Under the pieces are notes generated by a model. The model searched no databases. It was not told the origin of the DNA and saw only the letters and a program-made list of their open reading frames with translations. A DNA stretch of 64,000 nucleotides from Ovis canadensis (lineage: Eukaryota; Chordata; Mammalia; Artiodactyla; Bovidae). The first letter of the stretch is position 1. Each line of letters opens with the position of its first letter. The stretch is taken from the NCBI RefSeq assembly GCF_042477335.2, contig NC_091255.1, positions 46,292,501-46,356,500 on the forward strand. Reading direction: 5' to 3'. Shown piece by piece: positions 14,261 through 24,799 of the stretch. The position numbers and the translations under genes were made by a program.

Positions 14261-16080
14261 GGGGCCAAGGAAGCCTTCCAAGGGGAAGACCTGGCTCCCA
14301 CCCACACCAGCCCCATCAGGCTTCCTCTAAAGGGGCAAAATAGCTGGATCCCCTAGCTTCTTCTCCCTCCAGGGAGGCTAGTTTTTCAGGGATTCCTAAC
14401 CCCCAGATGGGGTCCAGGCAATTGGAGTCCAGTAACCGTGGGCCACGACTAGAGGGAGTTTAAAAACTCCTATCCCTCCTTCCAAAGTGCTGGAGTTTAA
14501 GCAGTTGGATATTGAAAGAAGGTTACCTTAATTCTCTCACTCTCTCCCAAACCTACACTTGTGTGTTCTTCCAGAATGCCTCTCTTCCTGTTTCAAGGAG
14601 GGAGGGAAAATGAGAAGGAAAAACACTGAATGGCCTCACAGAGATCTTTCTAACTGGTGACCTGAAATGAACTTTCAATCTATGCATTAGGCTTAGCTCA
14701 TAAGTATAATGCTTAGAGACACTGTAATTATAACACCAGGACATATGCGTATTTTGGATCTTTAAATGACTGTTTGTTGCATTATGAGATGTCATCATTC
14801 TCTTCTAAGCATTTAATATTGGAGATGCTCTCTGGGTGTTTGTCCTGCCAGAAAAAAAGATAATTTGAGAGTTTTCATATCAACGCCTTTTGAAACATGG
14901 CCAGAAAAGATAACAAATCAATTTGACCCCAGTTTTTTTTTTTTTTTAAACTAAACCAGTTGGGTATGGGTCCTCATTTCTACTTGGCCTTCAGGCAGAT
15001 TTTTCTGGGGAGTCAGGTCAGGAGGGAATTCCTGGGTTCCAGAGGAAGTAGAGGTCAAAGCCTGAACCGGAGAATCTATTTCTATCTGTTCTTCCTCAGT
15101 CTCTTCCCCTCCACTGCAGGACAGAGTGTTAGCAAGTTAATAGTTTTGTGGAGTAGACTGGGTCCTGGGCTTGGTGGGGCCTCACAATGGGGAAGGGAAG
15201 ACTTCTGCCATCCCAAGCCAAGCTGGGTGCCTTGGGATGCTTAGTCCCAACCTCCCCAAACTAGGGGGATACCCGTTTGGAGACACTGCCCTGAGACTTG
15301 AGCTGGGTGGAGGGATAATCACCTGATCTACTTATACTGGTTGAAATGTGTTACTGGCATGCCACCCATTTCTAGTCCTGTCCTGGAGGGGTAAATCAAA
15401 GAAAATCTTGAGTATTTTAAGCACCTCTTTGATTTGTTCCTGAACTTCCTGGTGGTGGTGCTGGGGGTAGGCATAGAGGTATAGTATAGATGGGAAGTAA
15501 TTTTAAATAAAAATGGAGGTGGGGAGGATATTGTTTGATTTTTAAAGGAGAATTAAAGCATCTGAAAGCCAAGTCCCCAGGTTTGACCAGTGCAGTCCAG
15601 CCCTTCTCTCAGGATTCTATCTTCCCCAAACATGCTGGCCTGTGGACCAGATCTCAGCACCAGGAGGTGGAGGTCTCATTCCTGGGGCCCTACAGCTTGC
15701 AGTTCAGGCAGAAATGGGGATCTCTCTGGCAGTGAGGGGCGGAACAAAGCAGAGTGTGCAGTTGAGTGGGAATACAGGCCCTATCAATGCGGCCATTTAT
15801 AGGGGTTCTGGCTCAAGTCCGCTCTCTGGGACCCAGATCCCCACATTTCCACTTCTCCAGGTGCTGGTCTCCATCACGGGCTGCAAAGTGAACCCCTGTA
15901 GTTTTCTACCCACTCCCTCTGTGCCCCCGGAAGGAAAGCTGAGAAAAAATATTGAAATGATGGAATATCAAGGCGGAGGCGGGTCGGCTGAGTCCCTATT
16001 CGAGTGGGACTCTGCGGGGTAGGAGTTGGGGGAAGGGACGGGAAGATTCTGGCCAAAAGTAGAACTAGAGAGGATGAGCT
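14261..16080. other. HOXB5-HOXB4 spacer, unassigned
   Basis: No gene, repeat or strong site recognised. A loose inverted pair of nuclear receptor half-sites at 15052-15068 was judged not significant. Confidence 0.45.
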
Positions 16081-16204
16081 GAATCAAATTCCTTGCTCTG
16101 TCATTTTTCTCCCAAGTAATGACCTGCGCAAAATTCAATATGACCCAGCGAACTGCGCGAGCGTTATTATAGTAACTGCCTGCTCGTGGGGGAGGCCCGA
16201 GAGG

Positions 16205-16221
16205 GGGTGAACCGCAGGTCA
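16205..16221 (+). promoter_or_regulatory. DR5 retinoic acid response element (DE-RARE type)
   Basis: GGGTGA-ACCGC-AGGTCA: two RAR/RXR half-sites as a direct repeat with a 5-bp spacer. From memory this agrees with the mouse distal element (DE) RARE between Hoxb5 and Hoxb4, which gives retinoid control to 5' Hoxb genes. It sits about 4.1 kb upstream of the HOXB4 ATG and about 300 bp upstream of a CpG-rich candidate first exon. Flanks include AATTATTAAAATG and further half-site-like sequences (TGACCT at about 16121, TGACCC at about 16141). Confidence 0.85.
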
Positions 16222-16369
16222 CGGCGTCTAAAAATTATTAAAATGTTCAAGAGCCTGGTGACGCGCCTAGCTGTTTAACAAAGACTGCCAAAGTATGAGA
16301 TTAATACGAAAACTTGCACTTCAGAAACAACACACCAAAAAAAAAAAAAAAAAGAAAGAAAAAAGTCTT

Positions 16370-16519
16370 GTTCCGGCCACCAAGGGGGCCCCGGAGCTCC
16401 TCTGCCCGCCGCGGCGGTTCGGTTTTCCGAACACACAATAGTGGACGAGAGCGAGCTTGTCGGGGGCCGCGCGGGCCCGCGAGCGGGCCGGCGGCCGGGA
16501 GGGCGCGGGGAGCGGCCCG
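16370..16519 (+). ncRNA. Candidate non-coding first exon (pri-miR-10a / long HOXB3-HOXB4 transcripts)
   Basis: A sharply CpG-rich segment begins near 16370 and extends to about 16780. Within it, a canonical donor GTGAGT starts at 16520. No coding gene starts here, so the likeliest reading is a CpG-island promoter with an untranslated first exon. Its transcript would run through miR-10a (2.3 kb downstream) and could splice to HOXB4 or HOXB3. The exon start is arbitrary; only the donor is visible. Confidence 0.4.
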
Positions 16520-16799
16520 GTGAGTACTCCCGCCCGCGCCCCTCCGGGCCTTGCGCTCCTCCGGGCCGCTGCCACGCGGGCCGCCCGGGGGCTCGCCTCC
16601 CCGGCCTGCGAACTCCCTCGCTCGCTCTGTCCCTCCCTCCCCGCCGACAAAAGGTAGCGGTGGTGGCGCGCGCTGGACACGCCCGGGACGGCGGAGGGCC
16701 TGAGCAGCGAGAGGTCACTGCGGCAACCTGTGGCTGCCGGGAGAAGGCGGCCGGCTGGCCAGCGAGCCATCGGGAGCGCGGGGGAGGTGGCTCTGAAAG

Positions 16800-18500
16800 C
16801 GCGTGGAGCCTTGGTTTTTTCTTTCTTATTTTTAGTATGCGTATTGATGTTAGTGCTCTTCGCGGGTGGAGGCGAGAGGCAGCCTCCTGCTCTGGCCAAC
16901 CTCGTCTCGAAAGTTGCTGATAAACCCAGTCCTCCACCCCTCGCGGCGGGACTGGCTAGGGTGGGGAGTGCGACCCCTCGGTGGGATGGGCAGGTGGCGG
17001 CTCCCAGCGCACAGAGGAGAAAAATCTCTGCGCTCTGTCCCCAGGATCAACCCCACGGGCTCTACTTCCCACCCTCTCTCTTCGGGTGCTTGGGGGCACC
17101 TGGACTCCATCTTTTAAGAAAGTGTAGAGCAGCACAGAGGCCCTCTCCCAATTCTGAAAAGCCTATGAGTTGGACGGGTTTTAGGGTGGCGAGTTGAGAA
17201 GGACAGGAGGTATGGGGTAGGGGAAGTGGTCTGGCCAGTTGGAATGGTGCCCCTGACTAAAGTAGCCTTTGACAAGACTAGGAAAGGTCCCTGCTTGAAG
17301 CTGAGGGGCTGGTGGTGGTTCTATCCACACATTTTGTCTGTGGGTCCAGGGCCAGGTGTCAGTCTTCCTGAGTGCCCAAATGGAAGCATGAGATTACTTA
17401 CTGGACTCTCTCTTGGCAAAGATAACTGCAATACTACTGTGTGTGTGTGATTTTTCAAATATAGGTGGTAGTGTTAGAAATCAAGCTTAGAAGCCAAACC
17501 TGGCAAGGTAGATTTGGGATAGAAACTCAGAGGGTCTCTGGACTCAGTGGCTGGTAGATGAAAACTCTCCTCCTACCCATGTGCAAGGGTACTAGGGCAG
17601 GGTATGGGCACAGACCTTTAGAGTGTGGTGGCTAGAGGATTGTTTTTTGTTTTGTTGATGTATTTATTAAAGAAATTTTTATTATATTACTAAGGATGCA
17701 AGTATTCCTCAGACCTGGAGCGATGAGTGAGGAGTCTGGGTGGAGAAGAGGTTCTGTGCACCCTTCCCATCACCCTCTGAAGGCCCTTAGCTTTCACAGT
17801 CTAGGATGCCATTCCCTCAGCTCCATCCCCAGTCTCCCAGCTTAGTAAATTCGGCGGTTACTGGCAGCCTCAGGAAGTCCCTTCGAAACTCCAGATCCCC
17901 ATTTAGGTCCCATTGCCAGCAACCCTAGCAGGTGGCTGAATAAGCAAGTTTAGATGGAGAGAGCCTGCCAGGAGCTAGGGAGGTGGGGGAAATGGGACTC
18001 CTCCTCACACTTCAGCTATCATCCCCCTTTTCTGGCCCCAGGAGGTATGGGAGGTTGGGAGGGACCACAATATCATCTGGCTGCATCTTTTATGGTTCCT
18101 CCTCACCCTCCATTCGGAAATGAAACGCCTTTGATCTTTTTCTCAGGTTGTAAACGGAATTGCCCGTCATTAAATATCTGGGGCCCCATCTGCTTGGTCT
18201 CCCAGCATTTTTCTTTACAGCTGTTTCTCTTTTTACCATTGAATTTTTCCAAAAGGACTTTTATGACACCCCCTTCACACCCAGCCGCCTATCCCTCTTC
18301 CCTTTGCTGAGAGGCCCCTTGGAAAATATCTAGATTTTCGTTTGATCACAAACTAAAAGGTTGCAGAAGAACACGGAGTTACCGATTGGGGTTTTGTTTT
18401 TCTTAAAAAAAAAAAAAAAGTCCTGGGGGAGGGGAGGGGCTGGAGGGCACCCAGAAGGGCCTGATTCTGACTATGCGGCAGCCTCAGGATGACCCTTCCT
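16800..18500. other. Spacer between CpG island and miR-10a
   Basis: No gene or repeat family recognised. AT-rich patches around 17640-17700 and 18150-18260 and a poly(A) run near 18404 are seen. Confidence 0.45.
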
Positions 18501-18782
18501 CCTTTTGTGCTTAGCTAATGTTTACATCTCATAATTCATGCACTGCCGCGGAGATGCACAGCAGCCCCAAGGTTCGCGTCCCTTTGCGGGACCTGCTGTT
18601 TCTGTTTCTAATAGAAGAGGAAGAGGGTTGAAAACCTTGTAATCCCAGTAATCATCGGCACACAGTGTCTTTTCCTGCTCCCAGAGCTCAAAACTAGGGG
18701 GAAAAAAAAATCAAAGCACTGAAACCATACCCCAAACGAAGGATGCGTGGAAAATAGGACTGGAAAATTTCTGGGCCAAGAA

Positions 18783-18892
18783 GATCTGTCTGTCTTCTGT
18801 ATATACCCTGTAGATCCGAATTTGTGTAAGGAATTTTGTGATCACAAATTCGTATCTAGGGGAATATGTAGTTGACATAAACACTCCGCTCA
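18783..18892 (+). ncRNA. MIR10A: miR-10a precursor
   Basis: The 110-nt stem-loop matches the known mammalian mir-10a precursor almost base for base. The mature 5p product is 18804-18826, starting TACCCTGTAGATCC, and the 3p product is 18845-18866. The arms pair through GATCCGAATTTGTG and CACAAATTCGTATC around a short loop. Its site about 1.5 kb upstream of the HOXB4 ATG is the conserved position of mir-10 in Hox clusters. It represses target mRNAs after transcription and is expected to be made from transcripts that also serve HOXB4/HOXB3. Confidence 0.98.
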
Positions 18893-19339
18893 TTTTTTTC
18901 TGAAGACAAAATTTTCTTTTTTCCTAAATGAGGACCATCCGGTGACACGAAGATTCCTTTTTCTTTTCTTTTTCTCCCTCAACTGGTTAGAGATGGAGGA
19001 ATCATCTACCTGAAATCTACCCATGCCTGCCCTTGGGAGCCTTAGTCCTTTTTCACTATCTTAAAAGGTTAATGTTGTTGCTGATGTTTTTATTTTGTCC
19101 TCTCCCTTTGGTCCAGCTAGTCCCTATTTTGGGTTTCAGGGAGGCTTCACTGAAAATATGGTAAAAATGACTATTGTTTTCAGTGTGCAAAGGGAAAGGA
19201 AATTCACTTTTCAAACGGATGCAGAGGTCGCCTTTCCGTTTTGGTGCAGAACAAGATGCCCTGGAAACACGCGATTACCAAAGGGTGTTATTGTGTGGGG
19301 ATCACCCGGGCTCCTATCCTTAGCATCACAAGGATTTGA

Positions 19340-19700
19340 GATTTCTGCTCGCTGCTGAGGCGCGGCATTAACGGCAATTAGAACATCTCGCCGCCACGGT
19401 TAGCCTTGCTCCGGTGTTTCTGGAATTAGCAAATTGCTATTCAACGTGCTCTCAGAAGTTGGCGGTTTTTTACTCCAATGTTCATGTTCCATGTGGGAAA
19501 CCAACTCGTTTCTCCCGGCTTGGGCCGCGTGAGATAAGGGGAGGAGTGGAGAGGAGAGGGGGAACAGACGGACTGACTGACACAGCCAAACTAATAGCGC
19601 AGTTAAATGCGATTTGGAAGGCGAGGTCTCCCCGAATTAGTGCATGAATTTCCTATCGATCCGCCCGCGGTTCCATTCATCTCTGACAAGTCCCTCCGTA
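19340..19700. promoter_or_regulatory. Candidate HOXB4 upstream enhancer
   Basis: Contains GGCATTAACGGCAATTAGAAC (about 19363), CTAATAGCGCAGTTAAATGCG (about 19591) and CCGAATTAGTGCATGAATTTCCTATCGATC (about 19632). TAAT-type cores are mixed with retained CpGs, unlike the sequence on either side. It lies 0.7-1 kb upstream of HOXB4, between it and miR-10a. This is a motif and composition call. Confidence 0.35.
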
Positions 19701-20224
19701 CACCCGCCTGGTTGCTCCGACGCCTCTTTTTTCACTCCCTACCCCTCCCCGTGCGGCTGCAGAGAAAAGGCCCACGCTCGATGCCTCGTTCCCCTGTGCG
19801 GGTTCTCCTCTCCAGGCGGAGCCCCTAGTCCGCCCCTCACTTAACTCCCCTGCTTAGACGCTGGGTGCAGATGCTCCATACCCCCATCGATAAGAGGGGC
19901 TAAGACCCTAAGGAAGGCCTGGGGGGGGCAGGACGGGAGGGGCCACATTCAGAACCCCAACTTCTGAGGGGATCCAGGGATTGCGCTCCGCCCAGCGCCC
20001 CAACAGGCCCTCGGGTGGCAACCTGCTCACTCTCTCTCCCTCCCTCTCCGCGATCCCGGAGAGGCGAGGCGAGGCGAGGAGGCGGTGGCCCCGCAGGAGC
20101 CCTATGTAAATCCTGCTGTTGGGTGGGTAGGGAGGGGGGGTGGAGAAGAAGGGGAAATAAACCTCTTTGGCTGGAGTAGGGTCCGGGTGAGCAGATTTCC
20201 TTATCCGGGAATCGCAGGCGGGGC

Positions 20225-20361
20225 GGCCATTGGTTCCGAGGATCACGTGGGCCCCTAACTTTGTTCACTTGACAGTAAGTAGGAGGGCTTTCGGAAACAG
20301 GAAAACGAGTCAGGGGTCGGAATAAATTTTAGTATATTTTGTGGACAATTCCCAGAAATTA
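20225..20361 (+). promoter_or_regulatory. HOXB4: HOXB4 proximal promoter: YY1/NF-Y and USF sites
   Basis: GGCCATTGG at 20225-20233 overlaps a YY1-type GCCAT and an inverted CCAAT box. An E-box CACGTG follows at 20244-20249, then TTGACAG (MEIS-like) near 20268. This arrangement matches the described HOXB4 promoter, where NF-Y/YY1 and USF1/2 act. A TATA-like TATATTTT lies about 30 bp before the ATG. Confidence 0.75.
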
Positions 20362-21945
20362 ATGGCTATGAGTTCTTTTTTGATCAACTCAAACTATGTC
20401 GACCCCAAGTTCCCTCCGTGCGAGGAATATTCACAGAACGATTACCTACCCAGCGACCACTCGCCGGGGTACTACGCCGGCGGCCAGAGGCGAGAGAGCA
20501 GCTTCCAGCCGGAGGCGGGCTTCGGGCGGCGCTCGGCGTGCACCGTGCAGCGTTACGCGGCCTGCCGGGACCCTGGGCCCCCGCCGCCTCCGCCGCCGCC
20601 CCCGCCGCCCCCGCCACCGCCCGGGCTGTCCCCTCGGGCTCCTGCACAGCCGCCGTCCGGGGCCCTCCTCCCGGAGCCCGGCCAGCGCTGTGAGGCGGTC
20701 AACAGCAGCCCCCCGCCGCCTCCGTGCGCCCAGAACCCCCTGCACCCCAGCCCGTCCCACTCCGCGTGCAAAGAGCCCGTCGTCTACCCCTGGATGCGCA
20801 AAGTTCACGTGAGCACGGGTGAGTGCGTGGGCACCCCTTCCCCCTCCCACCCCCGGCGCTTTACACCAAAGGGACCTCAAGGCGTGGGGGTGGGGGGAGC
20901 CAGGGGAAGCCAATTGTCCCCGCTATAAACTCGCCATTGCCAGAGATTTACGGTCGCCTGTTTTCAGAGCCACATAATTACATCCCCCATAAATTTTTAT
21001 GGCCTGGTGGGCCCCGCGCCTTTGAAGTAGGTTCCCCATCCTTTGCCATTCTCACCAGCGACTTTTTCGCCAGGGAGATGCAGTCTCAGTGAAGTTGGAA
21101 ATTGGGGAGGGGTGTGAGAGGTGGGGGAGGAGAAGGGGGAGGAGGTAATCTGTATTTAAGCGGAGAGTTGAGTCAACTCCCAGTATTTATTTTTTCCTTT
21201 CTTTCCTCTAGTCTGGCTTCTTGGCTAGTGGGCAAAAGTTTTTACTGGGGGCAGGCACTGCTTGGAATCGGAACATAGAAGGTGGGAACTAACAGAAAGG
21301 TTTAGTTTAGGGAAGCCCCCCTCCCTCTTTCACCCTTCATTCTCCCATCCCGGGCCCCAGGCCAAGTAGGGGGAGAGAGGAGCGATTAAAACCTTGTGAA
21401 GATTCCTCACTCCTCCCCGCCCCCTCCCCAAACAACAACGTCGTGACCGCACAGTCGTCCAAAACTTAAGAGGTCTCTTTCTCCTCCTGGGGTCCCGCTT
21501 TCTCCTTCGTCCCACCCCCTCTGGAGGAAGAAGAGGTGGCGGGGGGGGGGGGGGGGAGACACTGCATTAGCTGGAGGAAAGGGCTCCCCCTCCTCCTTTT
21601 CGGGGCAATAAAACTTTCTCTTTTCCCTCTCTCTGTGTGTGTCCAGTCAACCCCAATTACGCCGGCGGGGAGCCCAAGCGCTCTCGGACCGCCTACACTC
21701 GCCAGCAGGTCTTGGAGCTGGAGAAGGAATTTCACTACAACCGCTACCTGACACGGCGCCGGAGGGTGGAGATCGCCCACGCGCTCTGCCTCTCCGAGCG
21801 CCAGATCAAGATTTGGTTCCAGAACCGGCGCATGAAGTGGAAAAAAGACCACAAGTTGCCCAACACCAAGATCCGCTCGGGCGGCACCGCAGGCTCAGCC
21901 GGAGGGCCCCCTGGCCGGCCCAACGGAGGCCCCCCCGCGCTCTAG
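20362..21945 (+). CDS. HOXB4: HOXB4 homeobox protein, join(20362..20818,21647..21945)
   Basis: Encodes 251 aa, equal to human HOXB4. It begins [23 protein letters not shown], diagnostic of group 4. A proline tract of about 15 residues lies around 71-86, followed by a second proline-rich run. The hexapeptide VYPWMR is at 141-146. The homeodomain spans about 162-221 ([12 protein letters not shown] through [11 protein letters not shown]) and the tail is Gly/Pro-rich. Exon 1 ends at 20818 (donor GTGAGT); exon 2 starts at 21647 after GTCCAG, and the split codon GTC gives Ser-Thr-Val-Asn-Pro. The first ATG has T at -3, a poor context, with a second in-frame ATG two codons later. An in-frame GTG seven codons upstream is not a credible start. 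Roles include hindbrain patterning and haematopoietic progenitor self-renewal. Confidence 0.97.
20819..21646 (+). promoter_or_regulatory. HOXB4: HOXB4 intron with homeodomain enhancer block
   Basis: An 828-bp intron. At 20970-21003, CATAATTACA is followed by a perfect inverted repeat CCATAAA-TT-TTTATGG (20987-21002). This fits the intronic conserved region of Hoxb4 known to carry TAATTA homeodomain sites. Near the 3' end a run of 16 G (21541-21556) lies about 90 nt before the acceptor and is a likely length polymorphism. Confidence 0.6.
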
Positions 21946-22923
21946 TGCCCCCCTTGCAGGAGCCGCGAACCTCGGGGCGGGGGTGGGTGGCGAGCTCGGG
22001 GGTGGTTGGGGGAGACGAGGGAGGGGACCCTGGGGCCTGGGCCCGAAAAAGCCTACCTGCCCTCCCCCACTTTGTCTATTTACACGAATAAATGCGGAGG
22101 AGGGGGGAGGGGAAGCTTTATTTATAGAAATGACAATAGGGAGCCGGGCGAGGCCCCCCAGAAGCAAGGTTCAAGTCTCTTGCTTTCTTCCTTAAAAAAA
22201 AAAAAAAGAAGAAGGAAGAAAGAAAAAGACAGAAAGAGAAATAGGAGGAGGCTGCACTCCTCATTTTCAGCTTTGGCGAAGATGGATCCACGTTTCATCT
22301 TTAATCACGCCAGGCCCAGGCCCATCTGTCTTGTTTACTCTGCCGAGGAGAGGACGGGCCTCGGTGGCGACCATTACCTCGACACCCGGCTAACAAATGA
22401 GGCCCGGCTCGGCCGCCGCCGCCTCTGCTGCTGCCGCTCTTGGAAGACAGTCTGGATTTTCTTTCTTTGTCCCTCATTCCTGAAACCCAGCGAAAGCATC
22501 CTCTGACTGCCAGATAGCACAGTGTTTTGGCCACGGTAACAAACACGCGCACACAACGTCCTTTCCCCTCCATGCCCGTTCACCCCCCTTCCACCTTGGG
22601 GCCGGGGTAGGGACGACAGGCTGGGGACAGGTGGACATAGGGTGCCTCGGCTGCGCAGGAGCAGGGCAGGGTAATTGAGTCCGAGAGGAAAAGAGGACCC
22701 AGAGACTGGGAGGGCCCTCCTTTGGAAGGTCAAGCCATGCCTGGCTGGGTGAGAGGCCAGTTGCCTTCTGGGAGCTGGACACAACCCTCTCCCCAATCAA
22801 GAGTTGTGCAGTGGAGGCCTTTTCTCCTAGATTGAAAGTGAATGTGAAACTAGGCAATAAAATGCCCTTCCCATCTGGGAGATAAGGTTACAGAGACCTC
22901 TCCCATAGTTTATCATTGTTGCA

Positions 22924-22968
22924 TTGATGATGATGATGATTATTAATTATTATTATTATTATTATTTT
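22924..22968. repeat. (GAT)n/(ATT)n microsatellite
   Basis: TGATGATGATGAT passing into a run of ATT repeats, inside the HOXB4 3' UTR. Confidence 0.8.
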
Positions 22969-23104
22969 ATGTCATGTGCGTCTGTCCTCTCTCCTATTCT
23001 CTTTCTGACATTCCAAACCAGGCCCCTTCCTAGTCCTGGGGCTGCTTGAGTCTAGAACCCTTCGTTGGTGTGAAAATGTGTGTCATGTATAGAGTGACAA
23101 TAGA

Positions 23105-23110
23105 AATAAA
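23105..23110 (+). terminator. HOXB4: HOXB4 polyadenylation signal
   Basis: AATAAA about 1.16 kb after the HOXB4 stop, a length consistent with known HOXB4 mRNAs, with a GT/T-rich stretch beyond. An earlier AATAAA near 22856 could give a shorter form. A GAT/ATT microsatellite (22924-22968) lies within the 3' UTR. Confidence 0.75.
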
Positions 23111-23119
23111 TGTTTGGTT

Positions 23120-24720
23120 TCTTGTGATCAGCACGGCGTGTTTTTGTTGAAATCTTGATGTTAAGATGCAGACCGATGCCACCCAGTGTATATTTTAAGT
23201 ACCCCAGTCCATTCGGCCTCACATTTGTGTGGTTGAGGAATTTTTTCAAAGGATCCAATGGGAATTTCTATCTCAGAGGACTGCAAATTGTGGTAGCTGG
23301 TGTGTTTTCCTTTTGGGGTGGGTGTGTTTTGTTTGGGGTTTTTTATTTTTTCCCTCTAGTCCAAAAATGGATTGAAAGGACTGGGAGGGCTGACTCCAAT
23401 CCCTAATGGGGAGAAAATGTTTCATTGTAGGACACAAGAGGCTTAAGTATGGCAAAAGCTTTCATATGGTGATTTATTTGTCATAACCAAATAAAATGCG
23501 GTTAAAGCTGTCTCTTTCTAGACAGACGGCTCTTTGCTTATTAAAGTTGCGAGGGAGGATTCTGCGCGGCTGGCCTCTTTCCTCCCCGTAAGAAGGTATC
23601 CTTTTCCTCTGAGGTGTTTAAGGCTTTAATGAGTCTAATTTTTTGCACAGATGTTTCTGGGTGTTTGCAGGTTTTCAGAGTATTTTTATATTACAAAGGA
23701 GCTAGCCGGTGCCATAGCTCAAACTCTGACAAGCAAATAGATAATCAAGAAGACAAATGGCCTCTTTTGTGAAGCCCTGCTCCTGTATTAATTTTCATTT
23801 TCTTTCTCATAGAAAGTATCGAAAGTATGACTGGGGACCAAATAGCTTTCTGTCTCTGAGGTCCCAGTCACCCCTAGAATGGAATGGGGGAAGGGGGATA
23901 GGGTGCAAGTGACCCTCAGAAACTCTGGGGAGGCTTGGGCCACTTTGGGGTCAAGCCCAAGAGAAGTTCTAAGGCTCTGGTCTCGGACTCTGATGGCCCC
24001 AGGTACAGCCATCCTGCCCCCCAAAATTTCAGGGCTCTGGAGAGCAAATGCAATTCAAAGTCGTTCTACAGTCCCATCTGCCTTCAGAAAATAAAATTAG
24101 CCAATTCCACCAGCACATTTTACTGTTATTTCTTTTGCGTTGTTTCTCTGGTGTGCAGCTCCCAGGTGTTTGAGGCTGGGTAGGGCCCCAGGACAGACTG
24201 GCCCGGGGTCCACCGCACGGGAAGGGGTGTTTGAACCGCCCGTTTCAATGCTGCGGGGAAACTCTTAGCAAATCGCCTGGACCTGGAGGTTGAGAGCAGC
24301 GAGCTTTGTTTTCAGTAGAATCGCTGGTATGATGTTTAGCTGCCCAGGGATGCAGCCGCCTTTCCCTTCTAGAGGGGGAAAATAGTTCCTAAAAAGCATA
24401 TTCCACCCCCCCCCAGGAATGTCTCTATAGAACCAAATCAAAGCTGCCCTTAGGAAGGTATGAATAGAATAAAAAAAAGATTTCTATGGAGCTTAAAGTT
24501 CACAGCCATTCTGTGTAGACAAGAGCTAAGAAAAATGTGAGAATTATACAGAAAACCATTAATCACTTCTTTTCTTTAAATACGTATCCTCTCTCCTTTG
24601 TTATTATTCAACAGCAAATCTCCGCAGACCGGCTGTTGGGGGAAAAAAGTGTTAGCCGCCACTCCCGGATCTGCAAGGGGGAAAAAATTTGGAACCATAA
24701 AGTTGAAAACTTTTTTCTCT
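23120..24720. other. HOXB4-HOXB3 spacer, 5' part
   Basis: AT-leaning sequence without a recognised gene. TTATTAAAGTTGCG at about 23538 and TGTATTAATTTTC at about 23783 are scattered homeodomain cores. From gene maps I recall, long HOXB3 transcripts start about 1 kb beyond HOXB4, that is in this stretch, but no promoter signature is clear. Confidence 0.4.
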
Positions 24721-24723
24721 CAG

Positions 24724-24792
24724 TTTGGAAGAAGCTGTTCGTCATGAATGGGATCCGTGGAGTTCAGGCCAGAGGAGGCGAGAGGCGCAAAG
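24724..24792 (+). ncRNA. Candidate HOXB3 5' untranslated exon
   Basis: A T-rich acceptor ending CTCTCAG (AG at 24722-24723) is followed 69 nt later by donor AAG|GTAACA (GT at 24793). The enclosed stretch is purine-rich with retained CpGs and no long reading frame. It could be a non-coding HOXB3 exon that splices to 45222. A chance acceptor/donor pair cannot be excluded. Confidence 0.3.
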
Positions 24793-24799
24793 GTAACAA

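Noticed and set aside
15052-15068. AGGTCA-N5-TGAACC, possible nuclear receptor site
   Set aside because: It is an inverted, not direct, repeat with 5-bp spacing, not a standard RAR/RXR geometry, and sits in plain sequence.
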